This document shows, in pieces, positions 34,670 to 42,050 of a DNA stretch of 64,000 bases. The notes beneath the pieces are model-generated. The model did not search any database and was not told where the DNA came from. It saw nothing but the letters and a program-made list of their open reading frames with translations. The position numbers were made by a program, and so were the translations under genes. Each line of letters opens with the position of its first letter. Position 1 is the first letter of the stretch. This stretch comes from Armatimonadia bacterium (GTDB lineage Bacteria; Armatimonadota; Zipacnadia; Zipacnadales; JABUFB01): positions 1-64,000 of the forward strand of contig JBDKVB010000031.1 of assembly GCA_039679385.1 (NCBI GenBank), read 5' to 3'.

Positions 34670-35671
34670 ATGCCATCGACCCGCAGGATCGTCGTCCTGG
34701 GCGCCAACTCCTTCTCCGGGCAGGATCTCGTCGACCTGCTGCTGGAGGACCCCGACAACGAGGTGATCGGCGTCAGCCGCTCGCCGGAGCGCACAGCCCT
34801 CTTCCTGCGCTACAAGCTCCGCGGCGATCTGGGCCGCTACCGCTACTACCAGTTCGATATGAACTGGGACATGCCCGCGCTGCTGCAGCTTCTGGATGCG
34901 GAGCGCCCCAACTGGATCATCAACTTCGCCGCCCAGAGCGAGGTGGCCCCGAGCTGGGAGCACCCCGAGCACTGGTTCGAGACCAACACCGTGTCGCTGG
35001 CGCACCTGGTGAACCATCTGCGGAGGCAGGACTACCTGGAGCGCTACCTGCACGTGTCCTCGCCGGAGGTCTACGGGACCTGCGTGGGTAGCGTCTACGA
35101 GGAGGCGCCACTCAACCCGAGCACTCCCTATGCAGCCTCGAAGGCGGCCGCCGACCTGCTGCTGGGCACCTACCGCAAGCAGTTCGACTTCCCGCTGCTG
35201 ACCGTGCGCTCGACCAACGTCTACGGAGCCCGGCAGCAACTCTTCAAGATCATCCCGCGCTCAGTGATCTACCTCAAGCTGGGCAACAGGATCCAGCTCC
35301 ACGGCGGCGGCGTGGCCGTGAAATCGTACATTCATGTGCGCGACATCTCTCGCGGCGAGTTGGCGATCCTGCAGCACGGGGAACCCGGCAGCCTGTACCA
35401 CCTCTCCCCCGATCAGGGCATTGCGGTGCGCGACGTGGTGCGGCTCATCTGCGAGCGGATGGGCGTTCCCTTCGAGCAGGCCACCACAACCGTTGAGGAG
35501 CGACCAGGCCAGGATGCTGCTTACGTGATCGAGTCGGAGCGTGCCCGCAAGGAACTCGGCTGGGCTCCGCAGATCAGCATCGAGGACGGCCTCGCCGAGG
35601 TCGTGCAGTGGGTCGAGGACTACTGGCGCGAGATCAGTTTGCAGTCGTTGGAGTACCAACACAGGGCCTAG
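34670..35671 (+). CDS. nucleotide-sugar epimerase/4,6-dehydratase (extended SDR)
   Basis: Extended SDR of 333 residues similar to dTDP-glucose or GDP-mannose 4,6-dehydratases. It has VVLGANSFSGQDLVDLL (a variant of the GxxGxxG motif), NFAAQSEVAPSWEHP, the catalytic SSPEVYG, YAASKAAADLLLGTY and RSTNVYGARQQLFKIIPR. The start is ATG 34670, set by AAGGAAGGGG (34651-34660); the longer frame from 34520 overlaps the kinase gene. The Thr-Asp-Glu triad of true dehydratases is not clear after SSPEVYG, so an epimerase is equally possible. It belongs to the same rightward operon. Confidence 0.85.
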   Translation: MPSTRRIVVLGANSFSGQDLVDLLLEDPDNEVIGVSRSPERTALFLRYKLRGDLGRYRYYQFDMNWDMPALLQLLDAERPNWIINFAAQSEVAPSWEHPEHWFETNTVSLAHLVNHLRRQDYLERYLHVSSPEVYGTCVGSVYEEAPLNPSTPYAASKAAADLLLGTYRKQFDFPLLTVRSTNVYGARQQLFKIIPRSVIYLKLGNRIQLHGGGVAVKSYIHVRDISRGELAILQHGEPGSLYHLSPDQGIAVRDVVRLICERMGVPFEQATTTVEERPGQDAAYVIESERARKELGWAPQISIEDGLAEVVQWVEDYWREISLQSLEYQHRA

Positions 35672-35715
35672 CGCCTTGTCTCTACAGAATCCGGAATCCA
35701 GGCAGGCGGTTAGCG

Positions 35716-36378
35716 ATGGCGTATGTAGATTTCCTGATGAAGCTGCACAAGTCCACAGCCCGCGACTACGTGGCGCGAGTGCTGGAGGCCGACAAGGCCG
35801 AGTGCGCCGAGGTGGCGACCCAGTTCGGCAGGGACTACTGGGACGGCGAGCGCAAGTACGGGTATGGCGGCTACCGCTACGACGGTCGCTGGCGAGCAGT
35901 GGCCGAGGACATGGTGCGCCACTACAACCTTCCGGCCGATGCGCGGATTCTGGATGTCGGCTGCGGCAAGGCCTTCCTGCTGTATGAGTTCACCCAGGTG
36001 CTGCCCGGCGCGACCGTGGCCGGAATCGACCTCTCGGAGTACGCCATCGCCAACGCCAAGGAGGAGGTACGCCCTTTCCTGCAGGTCGGCACGGCGGCTG
36101 ATCTGCCCTATGAGAACAACTCCTTCGACTTCGTCGTCTCTCTCAATACGATCCATAACCTGTATATCAACGAGCTGTGGGCAGCGCTCCAGGAGATTGA
36201 GCGCGTAGGCCGCGGGGCAAAACACGTTTGCATCGAGACCTACCGTAACGAGCGCGAGAAGGTGAACCTGCTCTACTGGCAACTCACGTGCCGGGCCTTC
36301 CACACCCCGGAGGAGTGGGAGTGGATCTTCGAGCAGGCCGGCTACAGGGGGGACTACTCCTACATCGTCTTCGAGTAA
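35716..36378 (+). CDS. class I SAM methyltransferase
   Basis: Methyltransferase of 220 residues. Motif I is ILDVGCGKAFLLYEF near residues 76-90, with GIDLSEYAIANAKE and VSLNTIHNLY as later motifs. The sequence before it, DYWDGERKYGYGGYRYDGRW, resembles family members found with O-antigen genes. The ATG at 35716 is used because the longer frame begins inside the upstream gene. It is the first of three methyltransferases in a row and probably modifies a sugar residue. Confidence 0.84.
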   Translation: MAYVDFLMKLHKSTARDYVARVLEADKAECAEVATQFGRDYWDGERKYGYGGYRYDGRWRAVAEDMVRHYNLPADARILDVGCGKAFLLYEFTQVLPGATVAGIDLSEYAIANAKEEVRPFLQVGTAADLPYENNSFDFVVSLNTIHNLYINELWAALQEIERVGRGAKHVCIETYRNEREKVNLLYWQLTCRAFHTPEEWEWIFEQAGYRGDYSYIVFE

Positions 36379-36389
36379 GGGAGGCGTCA

Positions 36390-37079
36390 ATGGGCGACAG
36401 GACTCGTGAGCCGCAGTACCAGCGGTGTGTACAGTTGCGGGAGGCCGGTCGGGTAGACCGCCTCGGCCTCATGTCCAACCAGGGATGGCATGACGATCCG
36501 AAGCGGTTGCTGTTCACCCTGGCTCGCTACAAGTTCGTCGCCAAGATGCTCTCGGGACGCAAGAACGTGCTGGAGGTCGGATGCGCTGATGCCTTCGGGA
36601 CGCGCGTCGTAGTCCAGGAGGTGCAGCACGTCACGGCCACCGACTTCGACCCGGTCTTCATCGCGGACGTTCAGGAGCGCATGGACGAGGAGTGGGCCTT
36701 CGACTGCTTCGTGCATGACATGCTCTCCGGACCGGTGTCGGGTTCCTTCGACGCGGCCTATGCGCTGGACGTGATCGAGCACATCGCGCCCGCGCAGGAG
36801 GACCTGTTCTTGCGCAACCTCCTCGCGTCGCTCGTACCGGATAGCGTGGTGATCCTGGGCACTCCCTCACGGGCCTCCGAAGCCTATGCCTCGCCACCGA
36901 GTCGCGAGGGGCACGTGAACCTCAAGGACGCACCGGCGCTACGCGACTTGATGGAGCGCTACCTCAAGCACGTGTTCCTCTTCTCGATGAATGACGAGGT
37001 CGTGCACACCGGCTTCTACCCCATGGCGCATTATTACCTTGCCCTGGGCTGCCAGGTGAAGGAGAGGCCGAATGGCTGA
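36390..37079 (+). CDS. class I SAM methyltransferase
   Basis: Second methyltransferase, 229 residues. VLEVGCADAFGTRVV is motif I, followed by ATDFDPVFI and AYALDVIEHI, and a VILGTPSRASEAYASP segment. GGGAGG at 36379-36384 supports the ATG at 36390. It differs clearly from its neighbour at 35716, so it is not a recent duplicate. It overlaps the next gene by 8 bases. Confidence 0.83.
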   Translation: MGDRTREPQYQRCVQLREAGRVDRLGLMSNQGWHDDPKRLLFTLARYKFVAKMLSGRKNVLEVGCADAFGTRVVVQEVQHVTATDFDPVFIADVQERMDEEWAFDCFVHDMLSGPVSGSFDAAYALDVIEHIAPAQEDLFLRNLLASLVPDSVVILGTPSRASEAYASPPSREGHVNLKDAPALRDLMERYLKHVFLFSMNDEVVHTGFYPMAHYYLALGCQVKERPNG

Positions 37080-38031
37080 GGGCCGCCCCTCCGGGGTATT
37101 TCAGAAGCTGCGGTACGCGCTCTGGTGGCGCTACTGGGTGTTCCTCCGCCTGCGGGCAACTCACCACCTGTCCTGGTCGACGCTTGGCCTCGCGCTCGAT
37201 CTTGATTCGGTCCTGCGGTCGCGAGTGGTGAGGTGGATTCTGCGATTCCGGCTTCGGGAGGCCGGAGACGGTCTGGTGGGGATGAAGGTCGGGAGTGCCC
37301 GCGAGTGGCTGCTTCCGGTCCGCAGGCACCTCCCCGCGCCGAAGGCCTTCGCCGATGTGTTCATATTCCTGTGGCTTCCCGTGTACCTTCTGGATGCCTA
37401 CGAGATGGAGCGGTTCCTGAAGCCCGGGATGACGGTGATCGACGGCGGCGCTCACGCCGGCGGGTTCTCGCGACTGGCCGGGGAGCTAGTCGGCCCCACG
37501 GGGAGGGTCATCGCCGTTGAGCCCTGCGAGGAGAACCTCGCTGCGCTGCGGCCGAACCTTGATGGGTCCGACGGCGCGCAGGTGACGGTTCTGCAAGGCG
37601 CCCTGTGGCAGGAGGACACCGACCTTGAGCTGCAACTCGCGGACACGAATCTGGGTCGGCAGGCCGTCAGTCAGGACAGGCGGCAAGAGGTCATCGGCAC
37701 CCTCAAGGTCAAGGCCAGGAGCATCGATCATATCGCCGCCGAGTTGGGCCTCGACCGCGTTGATCTGATCAAGCTGGACATCGAAGGCTGTGAGGCCGAA
37801 GCGCTGCGAGGGTCTGCCGAGGTCCTGCGTGTTCATCGCCCGGTGGTCATCACGGCCGCCTACCACAAGGCCGGCGACCTGCACGATCTCCCGGCGCTGC
37901 TTGCCGAGTTGACGACCGACTATCTGATCTGCCCTTACCAGGCCTATCCGGGCGCCGAGGTCCTGATCATGGCTGTCCCCCGGGAGCGTATCCCCGAGGG
38001 TCTTGAAGCTGCCAACCGGTTCACTGCGTAG
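37072..38031 (+). CDS. FkbM-family methyltransferase
   Basis: FkbM-type O-methyltransferase of 319 residues. The methyltransferase domain covers about 110-300: TVIDGGAHAGGFSRLAGE, GRVIAVEPCEENLAALRPN, then VDLIKLDIEGCEAEALRG, the diagnostic FkbM segment. About 110 N-terminal residues form a separate, Trp- and Arg-rich region. FkbM proteins methylate sugars and polyketides. The ATG overlaps the end of the previous gene by 8 bases. A TAG stop at 38029-38031 separates it from an RmlD-like frame that goes on in the same phase. Confidence 0.87.
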   Translation: MAEGRPSGVFQKLRYALWWRYWVFLRLRATHHLSWSTLGLALDLDSVLRSRVVRWILRFRLREAGDGLVGMKVGSAREWLLPVRRHLPAPKAFADVFIFLWLPVYLLDAYEMERFLKPGMTVIDGGAHAGGFSRLAGELVGPTGRVIAVEPCEENLAALRPNLDGSDGAQVTVLQGALWQEDTDLELQLADTNLGRQAVSQDRRQEVIGTLKVKARSIDHIAAELGLDRVDLIKLDIEGCEAEALRGSAEVLRVHRPVVITAAYHKAGDLHDLPALLAELTTDYLICPYQAYPGAEVLIMAVPRERIPEGLEAANRFTA

Positions 38032-38100
38032 CGCCGGCAGCGGACCGTCGTCACCGTACCTGCACTCACACCCAAAGCCGCGCAACGGGGGGCTCACCTA

Positions 38101-38964
38101 CTGTCTGCACACCTGGTCATCGGCGCTGACAGCACCCTTGGTCGGGCGCTCCTGCTTCGCCTTCAGGAGCTCGGTCTGCCCTGCCTGGGTACGACGCGTC
38201 GAGATGGCTCAACACCGGATCGCCTCCCGCTGGACCTTGCCGGGATCCCCGCCGACTGGCGGCCCCCGGAAGGTGTTGCCGTCGCCTATCTGTGCGCCGC
38301 CGTGACCTCCACGAACCAGTGCCGCAGTGACCCCGAGGGAACGCGCAGGACGAATGTGATCGGCACGCTGGCCGTCGCTCGTACTCTGCGAGAGGCCGGT
38401 GCGCACCTGGTGTTCCTCTCCACCAACCTCGTCTTCGATGGCTCAGTTCCCCATCAGCGAGCATACAGCCCAACCTGCCCGCAGACGGAATATGGCCGCC
38501 AGAAGGCTGAGGTGGAGGCGAAGCTACTGGAGCAACCGGGGGCTACGGTGCTGCGCCTGACGAAGGTCCTCACGTCGCACATGGGGTTGGTACAGGGGTG
38601 GCTGAGCGAACTGCGCGAGGGCCGGAGCATCCAGCCGCTCTCCGACCTTCCGCTGGCGCCGGTCAGCCTGCCACAGGTAGTCGAGGCCCTGTCCACCCTC
38701 GGCCTGCGACGTCCTGAGGGTATCTTCCAGCTATCGGCGCGGGACGACTTTGCCTACGCGGAGATGGCGCAACTGCTTGCAAAGGGCCTGGGAGTCGAAC
38801 CGGGGCTCGTGCAGCCGATCTGCTCGAAGGACGCCGGTCTGGACCTCGAGCATGTCCCCCGCTTCACGTCCCTGGACACTTCGCGGGCCGAGCAGGAACT
38901 CGGCTTCGCTGCCCCCGAAGCGCAGGCGGTTGTTCGCAGCGTCTTCGCGACGCCTTGCCGCTGA
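38101..38964 (+). CDS. RmlD-like nucleotide-sugar reductase, probable CTG start
   Basis: Rossmann-fold protein similar to dTDP-4-dehydrorhamnose reductase. In-frame translation upstream of the first usual start (GTG 38302) gives HLVIGADSTLGRALL, an evident NAD(P)-binding motif, and no stop back to 38031. No ATG, GTG or TTG is found there; CTG 38101, with GGGGGG at 38087-38092, is the best start and yields 287 residues. Later features are RRTNVIGTLAVARTL, FLSTNLVFDGSVPHQ and YGRQKAEVEAKLL with the YxxxK pair. The C-terminal LSARDDFAYAEMAQLL is also RmlD-like. Its stop is 3 bases from the end of the convergent ABC ATPase. Confidence 0.75.
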   Translation: MSAHLVIGADSTLGRALLLRLQELGLPCLGTTRRDGSTPDRLPLDLAGIPADWRPPEGVAVAYLCAAVTSTNQCRSDPEGTRRTNVIGTLAVARTLREAGAHLVFLSTNLVFDGSVPHQRAYSPTCPQTEYGRQKAEVEAKLLEQPGATVLRLTKVLTSHMGLVQGWLSELREGRSIQPLSDLPLAPVSLPQVVEALSTLGLRRPEGIFQLSARDDFAYAEMAQLLAKGLGVEPGLVQPICSKDAGLDLEHVPRFTSLDTSRAEQELGFAAPEAQAVVRSVFATPCR

Positions 38965-38967
38965 GGC

Positions 38968-39705
38968 TTAGGCGTCGGCCTGCGCAAGATACTCCTCGAC
39001 GACTTCGTCCGTCGGACCGTCACGCTGCACCAGGCCGCCCTCCAGCCAGATCACCCTCGTGCACAGGTTGCGGATGGCCGTCATCTCGTGCGACACCATG
39101 ACCAGGCTGCTGTTGCTCGCCAGCATCTGGCGCAGAAGCGTGTAGGCGCGATGCTGGAAGTGGGCGTCACCGGCGGTGAGGATCTCGTCCAGCAGAAGGA
39201 TCTCCGGCGCGAAGGTGATCGCGATGGCAAACCCCAGCCGCAGGCCCATCCCCGAAGAGTAGGACTTGAAGGGCACGTCGACAAAGTCGCCCAGTTCCGA
39301 GAGTTCGATGATCTCCTCCATGCTGGCGCGAACCACGCGAGGCGCGATGCCCATCAAGGCGCCGCTGAGGAGGATGTTGTCGCGACCGCTCAGCTCCGTG
39401 GCGAACCCGGCACCCAGCTCAAAGAGACCGCCGGCCGCGTAGCGCAAGCTGACCTCCCCGGCAGTGGGCACGTAGATCCCCGCCAGAATCCGCAGCAAGG
39501 TGCTCTTCCCCGAGCCGTTGCTGCCGATCACGCCAACAGCCTCTCCCGGGTTCACGGTCAAGCTGATGCCATTGAGCGCCCACAGGATATCCGTCGGGAA
39601 AGGCCGCAGCATGCGGGTGAAGACCCGCTTGAGGCTCGGCTGGCTCTCCCGCCGAATCATGAAACGCTTCTTCAGATCGTGCACCACAATCGCGGGCTCG
39701 CTCAT
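38968..39705 (-). CDS. polysaccharide-export ABC ATPase, Wzt/TagH type
   Basis: ATPase of an O-antigen/teichoic-acid type exporter, 245 residues. Walker A is GSNGSGKSTLLRILAG, the signature segment KSYSSGMGLRLGFAIA, and Walker B EILLLDEILTAGD. The N-terminal KKRFMIRRESQPSLKRVF is characteristic of this subfamily. There is no C-terminal carbohydrate-binding domain as in some Wzt proteins, so export need not depend on a cap. The start at 39705 has GGAG upstream and shares one base with the permease stop (TGATG); a longer frame to 39729 is less likely. Confidence 0.9.
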   Translation of the reverse strand: MSEPAIVVHDLKKRFMIRRESQPSLKRVFTRMLRPFPTDILWALNGISLTVNPGEAVGVIGSNGSGKSTLLRILAGIYVPTAGEVSLRYAAGGLFELGAGFATELSGRDNILLSGALMGIAPRVVRASMEEIIELSELGDFVDVPFKSYSSGMGLRLGFAIAITFAPEILLLDEILTAGDAHFQHRAYTLLRQMLASNSSLVMVSHEMTAIRNLCTRVIWLEGGLVQRDGPTDEVVEEYLAQADA

Positions 39706-40529
39706 CACACCATCTCCGGGAACTGCCACTCATAGCGGCGCCACACCAGGGTGCCCACGACCAGCAGCAGCGCCGCCCAGGCGATGGAGATGCCCAGGTA
39801 GCCGAAGTAGCCCGGCACCGGCCACTGTGCACCATGCAGCAGCGCCGTCCGGTAGCCGATGAATAGCGGCGCCAGCGGATTGCCGACGATGTAGAGCTCC
39901 TTCATCAGCGGGGTCAGGCGAGTGCTGTTCAGCACCTGCTCGACGGGATACAGGATCGGGCTCAGGAAGAACAACACCTGCAGCACCCAGGTGATGATGA
40001 ACTTCACGTCTTCGTAGTACATCTGCAGGGCCGACAGGATCATCAGCACACCGAGGGTCAGGCAGGCCTGGATAAACAGCAAGGGCAGGACCCACAGGAA
40101 GCACCAGTGCATGGTGACCGGGACCGCCAGGAACACCACGAGGAGCACGATGAAGCTCAGACTCATGTGGACGAAGTTCGAGCCCAGCGCGGCGGCCGGA
40201 AGCAGGATGCGGGGAAAAGGGTACTTCTTGATGAGCACCGCGTCCTTGATGAGGCACACGGTTCCGTCGCCGAGGGACTGCAGAAAGAAGGTCCAGGGCA
40301 ACAGGCAGGTCAGCAGCTCCACCGAGAAGTTCTTGATGGTGGAGCCCATGATGTACTTGAACACGATCGTCATGACGACGATCTGCATCAGGGGGTTGAT
40401 GAAGGACCACAGGAACCCGAGAGCGGAGTTCTTGTAGCGCAGTTTGAGGTCACGGCGGACCAGAAGCGTCACCGCCTGCACCCATACCCACGGTGCTACG
40501 GCTCCCCGGCCCCTTGTCGCTGCAGTCAT
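39705..40529 (-). CDS. polysaccharide-export ABC permease, Wzm/TagG type
   Basis: ABC-2 family permease of 274 residues with six predicted membrane segments. LVRRDLKLRYKNSALGFLWS is the conserved amphipathic entry, followed by NPLMQIVVMTIVFKYIMG, LLTCLLPWTFF and a late LFFLSPILYPVEQV. The start is ATG 40529 with GGGAG about 8 bases before; the frame to 40559 is longer but has no site. A promoter is seen at 40577-40605. It forms an exporter with the ATPase downstream and closes the sugar cluster from the opposite strand. Confidence 0.9.
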   Translation of the reverse strand: MTAATRGRGAVAPWVWVQAVTLLVRRDLKLRYKNSALGFLWSFINPLMQIVVMTIVFKYIMGSTIKNFSVELLTCLLPWTFFLQSLGDGTVCLIKDAVLIKKYPFPRILLPAAALGSNFVHMSLSFIVLLVVFLAVPVTMHWCFLWVLPLLFIQACLTLGVLMILSALQMYYEDVKFIITWVLQVLFFLSPILYPVEQVLNSTRLTPLMKELYIVGNPLAPLFIGYRTALLHGAQWPVPGYFGYLGISIAWAALLLVVGTLVWRRYEWQFPEMV

Positions 40530-40576
40530 GGAACACTCCCGCTTCGGGCTCTCTGCCAACTCGCACGCCGGGTCCT

Positions 40577-40605
40577 ATGATAGCGTAAGGCAGGCCTCCG
40601 CTCAA
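40577..40605 (-). promoter_or_regulatory. promoter of the ABC exporter
   Basis: On the minus strand TTGAGC (40600-40605) and TATCAT (40577-40582) are separated by 17 bases, about 48 bases before the permease start. Confidence 0.5.
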
Positions 40606-40722
40606 GCCTTGGGGGCCTGGCCTGTGGCCCGTCCCGTCACGCTCCTCCAGACCTGTAACACCCCCTTAACGCCTCGAAGCTCAATCCTTCCTCCAGCCAC
40701 GGTCATGTTTTGCCGAAGGCAG

Positions 40723-40750
40723 TTGATGGCGCCGCGCCGATACGTAGACT
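40723..40750 (+). promoter_or_regulatory. possible promoter of the pilin-like gene
   Basis: TTGATG (40723-40728) and TAGACT (40745-40750) with a 16-base spacer; both boxes are 4 of 6 matches. TAGACTG also stands before the genes at 1186 and 15646. Confidence 0.3.
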
Positions 40751-40803
40751 GTAACAAGTACAGTCGGAAACGCCCCTGCGCGGCACCTGGAGGGAGACGG
40801 ACG

Positions 40804-41004
40804 ATGGTCTCAGGGTTGCGTCGGCTCTGGCTCGACGACAGTGGACTCATTAGCGCGGAGGCTGCGCTGATGATCGCCGTGCTGGCAGTCGGAACCCTGG
40901 GCGCCCTTGTGGGCTTTGCCGAGCGCGCCGGTGACGCCCTGCACCATATGGGATCGCAGTACAGTGAGGTCGGCCGCGACGTGGTAGTGAACCCGCCGGG
41001 CTAG
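40804..41004 (+). CDS. small Flp-pilin-like protein
   Basis: A 66-residue protein with a short basic N-terminus, DDSGLISAEAALMIAVLAVGTLGALVG as a hydrophobic helix (two motifs joined: DDSGLISAEAALM and the stretch after it), and a polar tail. The Gly-x4-Glu arrangement before the helix resembles Flp/Tad type IVb prepilins and TadE-like proteins (usually GxxxxEYA). Here Ala replaces the Tyr, and the Gly-Leu-Ile-Ser-Ala-Glu segment is a possible prepilin peptidase site. GGAGGGAG at 40789-40796 supports the ATG; the longer frame from 40444 crosses non-coding sequence. No Tad or pilus assembly genes are in the window. A strong terminator follows, so it is a one-gene unit. Confidence 0.6.
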   Translation: MVSGLRRLWLDDSGLISAEAALMIAVLAVGTLGALVGFAERAGDALHHMGSQYSEVGRDVVVNPPG

Positions 41005-41030
41005 CTTGCCCCAGACTTACCCCGAATCCG

Positions 41031-41064
41031 AAGGCCGCCGATCTTCTCAGGTCGGCGGCCTTTT
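41031..41064 (+). terminator. intrinsic terminator after the pilin-like gene
   Basis: An 11-bp stem, AAGGCCGCCGA (41031-41041) and TCGGCGGCCTT (41052-41062), with a 10-base loop and TTTT at 41061-41064. The A-rich left side may let it also work leftward for the convergent gene ending at 41119. Confidence 0.85.
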
Positions 41065-41118
41065 CGCGTGTCTGCCTTGTGCCCATGCCGCGCGGACCGG
41101 CTGCTGATTCTGGAGACG

Positions 41119-41988
41119 TTAGCTGCCCTGAAGCACCACAGACGTCACGGAGCGCAGGGTCATCTTGACGGCCTGCTGCCCACCCGAGCCTGCGCCGAAG
41201 AGCTGCGGCAGCGCCATGGTCATCTCCGAATCCGAGGTGCCGTCAAAGCGCATCATGCGGCCCCGCTGGTAGTCGAAGTACCCGATCTGACTCCCGGTTT
41301 GCTTCCCCGAGAGGTTGAACAGATTCCCGGCCACCAGGCTCAGGTTCAGCGGAAGCTGGTAGTCGGTCTGCAGCCGCACGCACTCGCGACCCTCGAGCTG
41401 CACGTAGTCCAGCAGTGTCGTCGTGTACTGCAGCGGGATCTTCTCCCCGGCCTGCGTGGTCAGGTTCAGTACCTCCTGCCAGCGACTGCCCGGATGCAGC
41501 GGCTCTGCCGGGAACCCGGGACCTCTCAGGTCGCCGAAGAACTGGCCGACGTCGAACTGCATCTGCTGCAGCACGTCAGGAGCGCCGGTCGCTGGAGTGC
41601 CGGCCTGCTGGACGCGCTCGACCTTCGTGCTGACGATCGTGCCCGTGGGTGACATCACCGTGGTGATGACGGGAATCTGCAAGGACACCGGGAGGGCCTG
41701 GCCGGAGAGCGTCGCCGTGGTCTTGAGGTCCTCGATCCGATTCACGATGGTCATGTTCCCGCTGGTGTCCAGCGCGGTGCAGGTCATGACGTAGGTGAAC
41801 TCGGCGGTCATGTTCAGGGGCTCGATCTTGTCCAGCATCGTCACCGAGCCGGTGCCCGTGGTCGTGCACTGGTAGCGAAGCATCTCGCCTTTGGCCATCT
41901 TGTAGCGCAAGGACACGTCCGCCGAGAAGCCCGGGAGCGCGCCCAGAGTCAGCGTCAGGATGCACAGCAAACCAACGCGTCGGTACAT
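41119..41988 (-). CDS. exported protein of unknown function (DUF6263-like)
   Basis: Secreted protein of 289 residues with a signal peptide (LLCILTLTLGALPGFS). The body is beta-rich: LRYKMAKGEMLRYQCTTTG, EFTYVMTCTALDTSGNMTI, EPLHPGSRWQEVLNL and a C-terminal DYQRGRMMRFDGTSDSEMTM. The order of these parts resembles DUF6263, whose function is not known; the assignment is tentative. AGGAGGT (41998-42004), 9 bases before the ATG, is one of the best ribosome sites in the window. It is the last gene of the MoxR-DUF58-DUF4129 operon, 62 bases after DUF4129, which suggests a link to envelope maintenance. Confidence 0.6.
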   Translation of the reverse strand: MYRRVGLLCILTLTLGALPGFSADVSLRYKMAKGEMLRYQCTTTGTGSVTMLDKIEPLNMTAEFTYVMTCTALDTSGNMTIVNRIEDLKTTATLSGQALPVSLQIPVITTVMSPTGTIVSTKVERVQQAGTPATGAPDVLQQMQFDVGQFFGDLRGPGFPAEPLHPGSRWQEVLNLTTQAGEKIPLQYTTTLLDYVQLEGRECVRLQTDYQLPLNLSLVAGNLFNLSGKQTGSQIGYFDYQRGRMMRFDGTSDSEMTMALPQLFGAGSGGQQAVKMTLRSVTSVVLQGS

Positions 41989-42050
41989 GCCGAGTCCACC
42001 TCCTGCGTAAGTCCGAACGGATACTCAGGTTATACCCAGGCTTCGCGAGT

